DNA of 64,000 nucleotides from Sphingosinicella sp. BN140058 (GCF_004135585.1 NZ_CP035501.1:4783501-4847500); one strand, 5' to 3'; numbered from the stretch's first letter, positions 25,284 to 34,408 are shown. The notes: generated by a model from the letters alone, not told the origin. Program-made: numbers and translations.

Positions 25284-26690
25284 TCAGCGAACGGCGGCGT
25301 CGATCTGCGCTGCGAGCGGATCCTTCGCTGCGCTTGCGCGGCCGTCGGCGCCGAAATCGAGCAGCCGGTCGTCGGCCCGATCATAAGCCGGCCATTGCGG
25401 GAGGCCGGCGCCGTTGGGATTACCCGTTTTGGCGAAGTTCACCAGATAGGCGCTGATCGTCTTGCCGACCCGATTGTCGCGCGCGCTGGTCCTGTCGCCA
25501 TATTTGATCGCCTGCGTGTCGAAGAAGAAGGGGATGTCGCTGGCATGATCGGCACCCGTCTTGCCGAGCGACTCCGCCGCGTAGGAGAAACGGTAATGGT
25601 AGGTTGGCACCTGATGGGCCGCGATCGTGCCCGCCAGGCTGCGGGCCCCGGCGATCATGTAGCCGATGGGGCCGCCGATATCGTTGCTGGTGGCGCCGAT
25701 CATGATCGGGATGCGGGCGAATGCGCCGCTGCGATAGGCCACGCCGACATCGACCGCGAGCGTGCCGTCGACATAAGGGCTCGCGAAGGGGCGGGGCGGC
25801 GCCTTGGGCGCGAAGAAGGTTTCGAGATTGAGGCCGTCGACGATGTCGGCCGCAGGCAGCGCCCGCAGCTTCGCGAGCGCCTGCGGATCGTCGGCGGAGA
25901 TACCCTTCGCTGCGGCGAAGGCGACGCTCGCCGCCTGCGCCGCGGCCGCACCGCCCTCGGCCCGCGCACTGCCGTCGCCTCCCGACATCACCACCGCGCG
26001 GTGGATCAGGCCTTTCGCCTGCGGCGAGGTGACCATCGTGTTGACCGACATGCCGCCGGCGCTTTCGCCGATGAGGGTGACGTTGCCGGGATCGCCGCCG
26101 AACGCAGCGACGTTGCGCTTCACCCATTCAAGGCCGGCAAGCTGGTCCTGAAAGCCGAAATTGCCGTTGCTTTCGCCCTCGGCGCCGAGCTGCGGATGGA
26201 CGAAGGTGCCGAACCGGCCGAGCCGGTAATTGAAGCTGACGAAGACCACGCCCTGGCGGGCGAGGTTGGCGCCGGAATAGGTCGGCGGCGAGGAGCCGCC
26301 GTTGACGAAGCCGCCGCCGTAGATCCAGACGATCACCGGCAGCTTCCCGCCGGCCCTGGCGTTCGCCGGCGCCCAGACGTTGGCGACCAGGCAATCCTCG
26401 GCCGGTTCGGTTCCGAGCGGCGCGGCATCGCTGGGGAAGGGGAGCTGCATGCAATCATGGCCATAAGCGGTGGAGTCGCGCACGCCCGTCCATTTCGCCG
26501 GGGGCTGCGGTGCCCGCCAGCGCAGGTCCCCAATCGGCGGCGCCGCGAAAGGAATGCCTTTCCACGACGCCACGCCGCCCTCCACCGCGCCGCGAATTCG
26601 GCCGCTGTCGATCGCCACCTCGCGCGGCGCGGCGGGCGCCGCGGCGGCAAGGGTTGCAAGGACGGCGGCGATGACGAGCTTGCGGTGCAT
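25284..26690 (-). CDS. Type-B carboxylesterase, second copy
   Basis: A 468-residue secreted alpha/beta hydrolase with a signal peptide (cleavage near residue 21). It shows EDCLVANVW (98-106), the oxyanion loop VWIYGGGFVNGG, nucleophile GESAGG (S210), and DIPFFFDT near the catalytic His region. It is about 70 residues shorter than the esterase at 19647-21272. In the expected His position the segment reads GADHASDIPF, so H is retained. GGGAGATCGC precedes ATG 26690. The two different type-B esterases around one TetR/SDR/MFS block suggest breakdown of an ester-rich substrate. Confidence 0.9.
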   Translation of the reverse strand: MHRKLVIAAVLATLAAAAPAAPREVAIDSGRIRGAVEGGVASWKGIPFAAPPIGDLRWRAPQPPAKWTGVRDSTAYGHDCMQLPFPSDAAPLGTEPAEDCLVANVWAPANARAGGKLPVIVWIYGGGFVNGGSSPPTYSGANLARQGVVFVSFNYRLGRFGTFVHPQLGAEGESNGNFGFQDQLAGLEWVKRNVAAFGGDPGNVTLIGESAGGMSVNTMVTSPQAKGLIHRAVVMSGGDGSARAEGGAAAAQAASVAFAAAKGISADDPQALAKLRALPAADIVDGLNLETFFAPKAPPRPFASPYVDGTLAVDVGVAYRSGAFARIPIMIGATSNDIGGPIGYMIAGARSLAGTIAAHQVPTYHYRFSYAAESLGKTGADHASDIPFFFDTQAIKYGDRTSARDNRVGKTISAYLVNFAKTGNPNGAGLPQWPAYDRADDRLLDFGADGRASAAKDPLAAQIDAAVR

Positions 26691-26809
26691 GCGATCTCCC
26701 TGGTCTGTGCGGGGAGCATAACGGCATTTCGGCGTTTGTCGCGGGGGAGCGCGATCCTTACACCTTTGGGCGGGTGGCGCCGCAACCGGGGGCATTCTAT
26801 AGCCGGCGG

Positions 26810-27262
26810 GTGACCACGCCTCTCTACAATCGCGACATCCTGCGGCTTGCCGCCTCCATTCCGCACCAGCGTCGGCTCGAGCGGCCGCAGGCGAGCGCGC
26901 GCCGGCGCTCGCCTGTGTGCGGCAGCGAAGTGGTGGTCGACGTGGAACTCGGGCCGGACGGCCGGATCGGGGCTCTGGGGCAGGAGGTAAAGGCCTGCGC
27001 GCTCGGTCAGGCCTCGGCGGCGCTGATGGGCGCGCATGCTGTCGGCGCAACGCCGGCCGAGCTCGCTGCTGCGCGCGACGCGCTGGCCGCCTTTCTCGCC
27101 GGCAATCGCGGCGATCCCGGCGCCTGGCCCGGCCTCGACAGTCTCGCCGTGGCGCGGCCGTTCGCCGCCCGCCATGCCTCGATCCTGCTCGCCTTCGAGG
27201 CCGCCGCCGCTGCTGCAGAAGAGGCCGCGGCGGCAGCGCCGGCAGCGGCGGGAGCGGCCTGA
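26810..27262 (+). CDS. IscU/NifU-N-like protein lacking the third cysteine
   Basis: A 150-residue cytosolic protein with the IscU fold pattern: PLYNRDILRLAASIPH, CGSEVVVDV (C37) and KACALGQASAALM (C63). The usual third ligand, in HCSxLAxxA, is here RHASILLAFEA, so H119 is kept but Cys is replaced by A120. It may be a divergent Fe-S scaffold or a paralogue with another role. The last 25 residues are Ala/Glu-rich. GTG 26810 (MTTPLYN) is the likely start; an earlier GTG at 26774 is possible. Its stop overlaps the antiporter start (TGATG), implying coupled translation. Confidence 0.7.
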   Translation: MTTPLYNRDILRLAASIPHQRRLERPQASARRRSPVCGSEVVVDVELGPDGRIGALGQEVKACALGQASAALMGAHAVGATPAELAAARDALAAFLAGNRGDPGAWPGLDSLAVARPFAARHASILLAFEAAAAAAEEAAAAAPAAAGAA

Positions 27263-29079
27263 TGGAAGCGCACCAGGCCGCCACCGCCGCCGAGCTCGTG
27301 CTTCGGGACGGCGTCATCATTCTCGGCGCTGCGCTGGTCTTCGTGATGGTGTTCCGCCGTTTCGGCCTCGGCGCGGTGCTCGGCTATCTACTCGCAGGGG
27401 CTCTGATCGGCCCCGACGGCCTCGCCCTGATCAGCGCGCCCGAGGAGATGCTCCACATCGCCGATTTCGGCATCGTCCTGCTCCTCTTCCTGGTCGGGCT
27501 CGAGCTCAATCCGGCACGGCTGTGGCGATTGAAGCAGGATATCTTCGGGCTCGGCCTGCTCCAGGTCACCGTCTGCGGCCTGGCGATCAGCGGCCTCATC
27601 TACGTGGCGGCCGGGTTCAGCGTCGCCGCTTCGCTCGCGATTGGGCTGCCGCTGGCGCTCTCCTCGACCGCGCAGGTGCTGCCGAGCCTTCGCTCGGACG
27701 GCACGATCAACACGCCGGACGGCGAGCGCGCCTTCTCGGTACTGCTGTTTCAGGATTTGTCGATCGTGCCGCTGATCACGATCATCGCCGCGCTCTCCCG
27801 GGCCCCGGTCGATCCCAACGCTCCGACCGGCCTGCAGCTGACCGGCTACACGATCGGCGCCATCGTCGGACTGGTCGCTGCCGGGCGCTTCCTGATCAAT
27901 CCGCTGTTCCGCCTCGTCGGCCGGGTGGCGGAGCGCGAATTGTTCATCGTCGCCGGCCTGTTCATCGTCCTCGCCAGCGCGGCGGTGATGGAGAGCCTGC
28001 ACCTGTCGACCGCCCTCGGCGCCTTCATCGCCGGCGTGATGCTCGCCGACTCGCCCTACCGGCACGAACTCGAAGCCGACATCGATCCGTTCCGATCGAT
28101 CCTGCTCGGCATGTTCTTCGTCGCGGTCGGCATGCTGCTCGATCTCGACGCGATCGCCGCCAGGCCGCTGTTCGTGATCGGCATGGCGCTGGCCTTGATC
28201 ACCTTGAAGGCGGTGCTGCTGTTCGGCCTCGCCCGTCTGTTCGGGGTCGAGCGCAGAAAGGCGCTGAAGCTCGGCCTGCTGCTCAGCCAGGGCGGCGAAT
28301 TCGCGTTCGTGCTGTTCGCCGCGGCGCAGAGCGCGGCGCTGATCGCGCCCGAAGCCGCGACGTTGTTCGCGGCCGTCGTCACCGTGTCGATGGCCTCCAC
28401 CCCGTTCCTGATGATGGTCAACGACTGGCTCGACCGACGCAGCCGCGCCGGCGATGGCGACGGGCTCGACGGCCCCGAGGGCTCGCCCGATTCCTGTGCG
28501 ATCGTGGTCGGCTATGGCCGCTTCGGCCAGACCGTCGCCCAGATGCTGATGGCCAAGGGGATCAGCGTTACCCTGATCGATTCGAAGCCGTCGCAGATCG
28601 AGGTCAGCGGCTCGTTCGGGCTCAAAGTCTATTATGGCGACGGCACCAGGCTGGACCTGCTCCGTCTCGCCGGCGCCAATGAGGTGCGGGCGATCCTGTT
28701 CTGCCTCGACGGCAAATGGCTGAATGCGCATCGGCTGGAGCCGATCCTCGAAGCCTTTCCACAAGCCGCGATCTTCGTGCGCGCGTTCGATCGCCTCCAT
28801 CTGATGGAAATGGGTGCCGCCGACATCAAGTTCGCCGTGCGCGAAGTGTTCGAATCGGCGGTGCTGATGGGCCGCGAGGCGCTGACCGCCTTCGGGTTCG
28901 AGCCCGATGAAGTGAGCCGCGTCGAACAGGAATATCGCGACCGCGACCGCGAGCGGTTGGAGAGCCAGAGCCGATCCGGCAACCTCCACGCGCTGCGCGA
29001 ACGCATGTTCACGCCGGACAATCGCCTCGCCGACGCCGAGAAGGGAGTCGACTCGGCGGCACAGGTCGTCGACGGGTGA
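27262..29079 (+). CDS. CPA2 family cation:proton antiporter with TrkA-N domain (KefB/C-like)
   Basis: A 605-residue inner-membrane protein: about 12 transmembrane helices in residues 1-390 with the CPA2 motifs YLLAGALIGPDGLAL, FLVGLELNPARLW and FIAGVMLADSPYRHELEADI. A cytosolic Rossmann TrkA-N domain follows from about residue 412 (CAIVVGYGRFGQTVA, then LIDSKPSQIE). It resembles KefB/KefC glutathione-gated K+ efflux systems. The C-terminus is highly charged. It is translationally coupled to the IscU-like gene, and a GtrA gene follows 19 bases downstream. Confidence 0.93.
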   Translation: MEAHQAATAAELVLRDGVIILGAALVFVMVFRRFGLGAVLGYLLAGALIGPDGLALISAPEEMLHIADFGIVLLLFLVGLELNPARLWRLKQDIFGLGLLQVTVCGLAISGLIYVAAGFSVAASLAIGLPLALSSTAQVLPSLRSDGTINTPDGERAFSVLLFQDLSIVPLITIIAALSRAPVDPNAPTGLQLTGYTIGAIVGLVAAGRFLINPLFRLVGRVAERELFIVAGLFIVLASAAVMESLHLSTALGAFIAGVMLADSPYRHELEADIDPFRSILLGMFFVAVGMLLDLDAIAARPLFVIGMALALITLKAVLLFGLARLFGVERRKALKLGLLLSQGGEFAFVLFAAAQSAALIAPEAATLFAAVVTVSMASTPFLMMVNDWLDRRSRAGDGDGLDGPEGSPDSCAIVVGYGRFGQTVAQMLMAKGISVTLIDSKPSQIEVSGSFGLKVYYGDGTRLDLLRLAGANEVRAILFCLDGKWLNAHRLEPILEAFPQAAIFVRAFDRLHLMEMGAADIKFAVREVFESAVLMGREALTAFGFEPDEVSRVEQEYRDRDRERLESQSRSGNLHALRERMFTPDNRLADAEKGVDSAAQVVDG

Positions 29080-29098
29080 GCGCTTCGACCGAGCGGGT

Positions 29099-29503
29099 GT
29101 GAAGAGCTCCACGACCCCTCTTGCCGCGCAACTGATCCGCTACGGCATTGTCGGCGGCCTGAGTTCTATACTCTATTCCGGCGTCTATCTCTGGCTTGCT
29201 GGTTTGCTGCCACCGTCATGGGCGACCGCCGCCGTGCCGCCCGCCTTCCTCGCCGCCGCCGCATTCGGCTTCGTGTTGCACGGGCGGTGGAGTTTCGCAG
29301 GCAATCGCAGCGGCACCTCCGGGAGCGCGGTTCGCTTCCTGCTCGTTCAGGCCGGTGGGATGCTCCTCAATGCCGCATTTACCTGGACGATCACCGGTCC
29401 CATGCACGGGCCCGTCTGGCTGCCGCTGCTCCCCTGCGTGCTCGTGACGCCGCTGCTTACGTTCGGCATTCATCGACGCTGGGTGTTCGGGCACTCGCAG
29501 TAG
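29099..29503 (+). CDS. GtrA family membrane protein
   Basis: A 134-residue protein with four transmembrane segments in the GtrA pattern: LIRYGIVGGLSSILYSGVYL, VPPAFLAAAAFGFVLHGRWSF, GSAVRFLLVQAGGMLLNAAF (each within 20 residues) and a C-terminal segment ending in HRRWVFG. GtrA proteins flip or carry lipid-linked sugars for O-antigen or wall glycosylation; here there is no adjacent glycosyltransferase. The GTG start at 29099 begins the family region. It is 17 bases from the convergent aroB gene. Confidence 0.85.
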   Translation: MKSSTTPLAAQLIRYGIVGGLSSILYSGVYLWLAGLLPPSWATAAVPPAFLAAAAFGFVLHGRWSFAGNRSGTSGSAVRFLLVQAGGMLLNAAFTWTITGPMHGPVWLPLLPCVLVTPLLTFGIHRRWVFGHSQ

Positions 29504-29520
29504 GACAATTCCCAGGCAGC

Positions 29521-30600
29521 CTAGCCGCGCCAGCGCCTCAGAAAATCCTCCACTTCGGCGAGCTCGACACTCTTGTCGACGAACGCCTGGCCGATGCCGC
29601 GGGCGAGGATGAAGGGGACCCGGCCGCCGCTCTTCTTCTTGTCGTGAGTCATATGGGCGACGAGGCCGGCGGGCGTGCCGAGATCGCTGCGGACGGGCAG
29701 GCCGATCGCGGCGAGATGGGCTTCGACCCGGTCGGCATCGGCCGCGGGGCAGAGGCCGCGCTCGGCCGAGAAGCGGAAGGCGATCGCCATGCCGAGCGCC
29801 ACCGCCTCGCCGTGCAGCAGGCGGTCGGAAAAGCCGGCTTCCGCCTCGAAGGCATGGCCGAACGTGTGGCCGAGATTGAGCAAGGCGCGTCGGCCGCTCA
29901 ATTCGCGCTCGTCCTCGCCGACGATCGCCGCCTTGGCGCGGACCGACGTCTCGATCGCATGCAGCCGCGCATCGACGTCGCCGGCGAGCAGGGCGTGTGC
30001 ATTCTTCTCGCACCAGTCGAAGAATATGGCATCGCCGATCAGGCCGTATTTGACCACCTCGGCATAGCCGGCGCGGAGCTGACGGGGATCGAGGGTCTCG
30101 AGCGTGGCCGGATCGATCAGCACTGCGGCCGGCTGGTGAAAGGCGCCGACCATGTTCTTGCCGGCCGGCGTGTTGATCGCGGTCTTGCCGCCGACCGAGG
30201 AATCGACCTGGGCGAGAAGGGTCGTCGGCACCTGAACGAAATTGCAGCCGCGCTTCAGAATCGACGCCGCGAAACCGGTGAGATCGCCGACCATGCCGCC
30301 GCCGAGCGCAAGCACGTGATCGGAGCGCTCGACCCCGAGTTCGAGCAGACGATCGACCAAAGTCGACAGCATCTCCCAGCTCTTGCTGCCCTCTCCGGCC
30401 GGAATGGTGACGAGATCGATTTCGAAGCCGCTTTGCTGGAGGCGGGGCCCCTGGCGTGCCCACACCCGATCGTCCGCGACGACGACGAGACGGCCGCCCC
30501 GCGCATAAGGCCCGAGCATTTCGGCGGCGCGATCGAGCAGCCCGTTCTCGATGACGATCGGATAGCTGCGTTCCCCAAGCCCGACTTCGACCTGCCTCAA
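29521..30600 (-). CDS. aroB: 3-dehydroquinate synthase
   Basis: A 359-residue cytosolic enzyme converting DAHP to 3-dehydroquinate, step 2 of the shikimate pathway. NAD-binding GGGMVGDLTGFAAS, the loop PTTLLAQVDSSVGGKTAIN, and metal ligands in YAEVVKYG, LNLGHTFGHAFEA and LLHGEAVALGM all match AroB. It starts with TTG 30600, overlapping the aroK stop as TTGA; no ATG lies near and the upstream frame continues with sequence unlike AroB. It forms an operon with aroK and is convergent with the GtrA gene. Confidence 0.95.
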   Translation of the reverse strand: MRQVEVGLGERSYPIVIENGLLDRAAEMLGPYARGGRLVVVADDRVWARQGPRLQQSGFEIDLVTIPAGEGSKSWEMLSTLVDRLLELGVERSDHVLALGGGMVGDLTGFAASILKRGCNFVQVPTTLLAQVDSSVGGKTAINTPAGKNMVGAFHQPAAVLIDPATLETLDPRQLRAGYAEVVKYGLIGDAIFFDWCEKNAHALLAGDVDARLHAIETSVRAKAAIVGEDERELSGRRALLNLGHTFGHAFEAEAGFSDRLLHGEAVALGMAIAFRFSAERGLCPAADADRVEAHLAAIGLPVRSDLGTPAGLVAHMTHDKKKSGGRVPFILARGIGQAFVDKSVELAEVEDFLRRWRG

Positions 30601-31139
30601 TTCCCGCCCTCTCGCTCGTTCAACGCCTCGATGATCCGCTCCACCGTCCGCTCGTGCGGCATCGCCTGGCTGCGGACGCGAAGATGGGCCTGCGCATAGA
30701 CGGGGTTGCGGATCGCGGCGAGCTTTTCCAGCACTTCGCCCGGATCCTTGCCGGAGAGGAGGGGGCGCGTGTCGCGGCGGCCGACCCGATCCACCAGGGT
30801 GGCGACATCGGCATCGAGCCAGATGGCGATGCACCTCTCCAGAATAAGGCCGCGGGTGCGATCGTCCATGAACGCGCCGCCGCCGGTTGCGATCACCTTG
30901 GGCGGGCCGGCGACCAGACGGGCAAGCACCCGGCGCTCGCCGTCGCGGAAGCTCGCTTCGCCGAATCGCTCGAAGATTTCCGAGATGGTGCGATCGGCGG
31001 CGCGCTCGATCTCCTCGTCCGAATCGACGAAGCCGAGGCCGAGGCGTTTCGCCAACCTCTTGCCGACAGTCGATTTCCCCGCGCCCATCAAACCGACGAG
31101 CACGATGCAGCGGTCGGGACGGGGAAGCGTATCCGGCAT
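30597..31139 (-). CDS. aroK: Shikimate kinase
   Basis: A 180-residue P-loop kinase phosphorylating shikimate at O3. It shows Walker A GLMGAGKSTVGKRLA (about 16-30), the shikimate-binding DSDEEIER, FRDGERRVLARL, GGGAFMDDRTR, the LID region DTRPLLSGKDP and the adenine loop. Its length matches AroK. ATG 31139 (MPDTLPRPD) is used; the frame is open upstream. The stop overlaps the aroB TTG. The divergent partner is a 57-residue membrane protein gene. Confidence 0.95.
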   Translation of the reverse strand: MPDTLPRPDRCIVLVGLMGAGKSTVGKRLAKRLGLGFVDSDEEIERAADRTISEIFERFGEASFRDGERRVLARLVAGPPKVIATGGGAFMDDRTRGLILERCIAIWLDADVATLVDRVGRRDTRPLLSGKDPGEVLEKLAAIRNPVYAQAHLRVRSQAMPHERTVERIIEALNEREGGN

Positions 31140-31188
31140 GGCGTCGGGGGCTATACATGCCCCCGCCTCGTGGGGCAAAAGGCCGCCC

Positions 31189-31362
31189 ATGCGCAGATCC
31201 TCCTTTGCCCCGACGCGCCGTCGCAAGTCGCCGCTTCCCATGATCCTCATCGCTCTGCTGGTCCTTCTGGTGGGCTTTCTCGTCTGGCTCAGCACCGTCG
31301 ATACCGAAGTGCCGACGCAGCGCATCGAGCAGGACGTCACGAATGAAGCGCTGGCGCAGTAA
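31189..31362 (+). CDS. Small single-pass membrane protein, unknown
   Basis: A 57-residue protein with a basic N-terminus (RRSSFAPTRRRKSPLP), one transmembrane segment (MILIALLVLLVGFLVWL) and an acidic C-terminal tail. The orientation rule puts the N-terminus in the cytoplasm. Its 3' end overlaps the start of the 600-residue secreted protein gene by 20 bases, so the pair is probably co-translated. An internal ATG at the membrane segment is an alternative start. No named family is recognised. Confidence 0.6.
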   Translation: MRRSSFAPTRRRKSPLPMILIALLVLLVGFLVWLSTVDTEVPTQRIEQDVTNEALAQ

Positions 31363-33145
31363 AGTTCTGCTGGCCGCCGGCGCGGCGGGGCTCGCCTTCG
31401 CGATCCCGGCGCTCGGCCAGCGCGGCAGCCCGGAATCGCTGCTGCCCCCGGGCTTCGGCGATCCCGGCACGCAGCCGGCGACACCGCCGGACGAGGCGCC
31501 CGGCACAGAGGAATCGGGCGCGCCGGCCGGAACCCCGCCGCCCGTGGCGCGCGAATCCACGGTTGCGACCACCGATGCTCCGGTGGTCGAGAATGCCGCC
31601 GCGCAGGATCTCCAGGATCTCGCCGCGCAGGAGATCGTGCCGCCGATCGAGATCCCCGAGGAATCGCGGCGGCCGACCAGCGTCGTCGGCCCGCTTCGCG
31701 CCGAAAATTGGGGGCTCGGCTTCGAGGCGTTCGGCACGGCGCACGGCCGATTGCTGACCGGTCTGATGGGCCGGCTCAACGCGCCCCTGCCGTCGCGCTG
31801 GACGTCGATCCTGCTGCGACGGGCATTGCTCTCCGAAGTGCCGACGCCGCGTCAGATCAACGACGTCGACTGGATCGCCGAGCGTGCCTGGCTGCTGCTG
31901 CGGATGGGCGAGGCGGACAGCGCGCGGATGCTGGTCCAGGCGGTCGACGTCGACCGCTACACGCCGCGCATGTTCACGGTCGCCGTACAGACCGCGCTCG
32001 CCACCGCCGATCCGGCCGCGCTCTGCCCGCTGATCGGCCCCGGCCGCAACGTCACGGAAGAGCGCTTCTGGCCGCTCGCCGACGCGATGTGCGCCGCGCT
32101 CGGCGGCGAGGCGTCACGGGCGAGCCAGCTGATCGATCAGCAGCGGCGGCGGCTCGGCGGCAACAATATCGATCTGCTGCTGGCGGAGAAGGTGGTCGGC
32201 GCCGGTACCGACACGCGGCGGGCCGTCACCATTCAGTGGGACGGGGTCGACGGCATCAACAGCTGGCGCTTCGGCCTGGCCAGCGCCACCGGCCTCAAGA
32301 TTCCTGACAATTTGATGCAGGGCGCGGGCGCGCACGTCAGCGCCTGGGAAGCGCGGGCGCCGATGGTCCCGCTCGATCAGCGTCTCAAGGCCGCGCAGAC
32401 CGCCGCCACCATCGGCGTCTTCTCGAACGCGGCTCTAGTCGACATCTACAGCCTGATCGGCGACGGCCTCGATCCCTCCGAGATCGAGGGAAGCGTGTCT
32501 GGCCGGCTGCGGCAGGCCTATGTCGCCGGCACCTATGATGCGCGCATCGATGCGATCCGCGGCCTGTGGGACAATGAGGCGATCGGCGGCGATCGTTACG
32601 GCCGGCTGATCCTGACCGCCGCCGCCGCCGCCCAGATCCCGGCGCTGCCGTCGCAAAGCGATCGGGCCGCCGATCTGATCGCGTCGGCAATGAGCGCCGG
32701 CTTCGATCGGCGGGCTTCGGCCTGGGCGAGCATCGTCGACGGGATGGGCAGCGACGGCAATCGCGCCTGGTCGATCCTGGCGGTCGGCGCGCCGGGGCCG
32801 GTGGTCGATACCAGCCGCAGCCGGGTCGAGGATTATATCGACGATCAGGGCAGCGTCCGCGGACAGATGCTGGTCGCCGCGCTTGCCGGCCTCGGCCGGC
32901 TCGAGGATCCCGCAGCGCTCGGGGTCGATCCGGCCCCGCGCAACCGCTGGGCGCAGATGATCACCGCGGCGGCACGCAACCGGCAGCCGGGCACCGTCGC
33001 TCTGCTCGCCGCGATCGGCATGCAGACCGGCGGCTGGCAGGGCGTGCCGCCGCGGCATCTCTACCAGATCGTGCACGCGCTTCGTGCGGTCGGCCTGGAT
33101 TACGAAGCGCGGATGATCGCGGCCGAGGCGATGACCCGCCTGTGA
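31343..33145 (+). CDS. Exported helical-repeat-like protein, conserved unknown
   Basis: A 600-residue protein with a signal peptide (KVLLAAGAAGLAFAIPALG), a Pro/Glu-rich linker (about 28-105) and a large helical body with repeating hydrophobic helices (WIAERAWLLLRMGEADSARM, FTVAVQTALATADPAALC, IPALPSQSDRAADLI). It looks like a solenoid of TPR or Sel1 type but without a clean consensus. No catalytic motif is seen. It overlaps the small membrane protein upstream and the xerD start downstream (GTGA), a tight three-gene unit divergent from aroK-aroB. An envelope role is inferred. Confidence 0.65.
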   Translation: MKRWRSKVLLAAGAAGLAFAIPALGQRGSPESLLPPGFGDPGTQPATPPDEAPGTEESGAPAGTPPPVARESTVATTDAPVVENAAAQDLQDLAAQEIVPPIEIPEESRRPTSVVGPLRAENWGLGFEAFGTAHGRLLTGLMGRLNAPLPSRWTSILLRRALLSEVPTPRQINDVDWIAERAWLLLRMGEADSARMLVQAVDVDRYTPRMFTVAVQTALATADPAALCPLIGPGRNVTEERFWPLADAMCAALGGEASRASQLIDQQRRRLGGNNIDLLLAEKVVGAGTDTRRAVTIQWDGVDGINSWRFGLASATGLKIPDNLMQGAGAHVSAWEARAPMVPLDQRLKAAQTAATIGVFSNAALVDIYSLIGDGLDPSEIEGSVSGRLRQAYVAGTYDARIDAIRGLWDNEAIGGDRYGRLILTAAAAAQIPALPSQSDRAADLIASAMSAGFDRRASAWASIVDGMGSDGNRAWSILAVGAPGPVVDTSRSRVEDYIDDQGSVRGQMLVAALAGLGRLEDPAALGVDPAPRNRWAQMITAAARNRQPGTVALLAAIGMQTGGWQGVPPRHLYQIVHALRAVGLDYEARMIAAEAMTRL

Positions 33146-34101
33146 GCCAGGTCGGCGAGGATCGGCAGCTGATCGCTGCCTTCCTCGAGATGATGGCGGC
33201 GGAGGCGGGCGCCGCGCGCAACACCCTGCTCGCCTATGAGCGGGATCTGCGCGGGGCCTCGCAGCTGCTTCACGGCCGGCTGTCGGCTGCCGATGCGGCG
33301 GCTTTGAACACCCTCGCCGAGGCCTGGCTCGATCTTCAGCGCGCCACGGTGGCGCGCAAGTCGGCGGCGCTGCGGCGCTTCTTCGCCTTCCTGCAGGACG
33401 AAGGCTTCCGCGCCGACGATCCCTCCGCCGCATTGCCGCGCCCCGGCGGCGCGCGGCCGCTGCCCAAGGTGCTGGATCATGGCGCGATAGACGCCCTGTT
33501 CGCGGAGCTCGAGCGGCGCAAGCGGGAGCATGGCGGAACACTCGATCTGCGTCTCTGCGCCCTCGTCGAATTGCTCTACGGCTCGGGGCTTCGTGCGACC
33601 GAATTGGTGTCGTTGCCGCGCCATGCCTTGCAGCCTGGTCGGCCCTATCTCATCCTGCGCGGCAAGGGCACCAAGGAACGGCTGGTGCCGATTTCGGACC
33701 GCGCCCATGAAGCCGTCGCCGAATGGGCGGCGCACGTGCCGCGCGACAGCCTGTGGCTGTTTCCGTCGGGCAAGTCGCATCTGAGCCGCGTCCGCCTGTA
33801 TCAGCTGATCAAGGCGCTCGGCGCCGCCGCCGGCGTGCCGCCGGAGCGGATCAGCCCGCACGTGCTTCGCCACGCCTTCGCCACCCACCTGCTGGAGGGC
33901 GGGGCCGACCTTCGCGCCTTGCAGCTGCTGCTCGGCCATGCCGATATCGCCACCACCCAGATCTACACCCATGTCGACAGCCGGCGGCTCGTCGAACTGG
34001 TCAACAGCCGCCACCCGCTCACCGATGCCATGGCCGGGGCCGGCAAGGCGGCAGGTCGCCGGCAAGAAGAGGATGAAGCCGGCGTTGTGCCCGCAGGCTA
34101 G
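33142..34101 (+). CDS. xerD: Tyrosine recombinase XerD
   Basis: A 319-residue recombinase that with XerC resolves chromosome dimers at dif. An N-terminal SAM-like core-binding domain (about 8-95) is followed by the catalytic domain with R151 (YGSGLRATEL), K176 (KGTKER), H240 and R243 (SPHVLRHAFATHL), H266 (LLGHADIATTQ) and nucleophile Y275 (IYTH). All six catalytic residues are present. GTG 33142 overlaps the previous stop. The tail after HPLTDAM is low-complexity. The hairpin at 34118-34160 follows. Confidence 0.93.
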   Translation: MSQVGEDRQLIAAFLEMMAAEAGAARNTLLAYERDLRGASQLLHGRLSAADAAALNTLAEAWLDLQRATVARKSAALRRFFAFLQDEGFRADDPSAALPRPGGARPLPKVLDHGAIDALFAELERRKREHGGTLDLRLCALVELLYGSGLRATELVSLPRHALQPGRPYLILRGKGTKERLVPISDRAHEAVAEWAAHVPRDSLWLFPSGKSHLSRVRLYQLIKALGAAAGVPPERISPHVLRHAFATHLLEGGADLRALQLLLGHADIATTQIYTHVDSRRLVELVNSRHPLTDAMAGAGKAAGRRQEEDEAGVVPAG

Positions 34102-34408
34102 TCCGAGATTGCTCTCAAGACACGATCCAATTCCGGTGAATGTCAGGAATAATCGTGTCTCCGCAAAGACTTGCCCTTGCCTCCAAAGAGACGTGCAGTA
34201 TCGCTGCTAGGCAAATGCGCGCAAGCATCCGCAACTGACATCGACTTTTGGTCTTGAAGCGCAACTGTCACTTTAGCGCAACAATGCGCAGCAAAAGTGC
34301 CGCACATTGCACCCGGCCGGTCGCGTTGCTCTTCCGTACCTTCCCCCTGCGCGTGTTACATCCAGAGCTTCGCCGATCCGCCGGCGGTAAAGCCCTTGGG
34401 GAGAGTAT
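34102..34408. other. Intergenic region between xerD and TonB receptor
   Basis: This 307-base stretch carries no supported gene. It contains a perfect 9-bp inverted repeat (34118-34126/34152-34160) and is clearly more AT-rich than the coding DNA around it (for example GACTTTTGGTCTTGAAGC near 34237), as expected for a promoter region of the receptor gene. GGGGAGAG lies just before ATG 34409. Confidence 0.55.
34118..34160. repeat. Perfect 9-bp inverted repeat downstream of xerD
   Basis: AGACACGAT (34118-34126) pairs with ATCGTGTCT (34152-34160) across a 25-base loop. There is no T tract, so it may be an operator or a weak terminator for the xerD unit. Confidence 0.45.
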
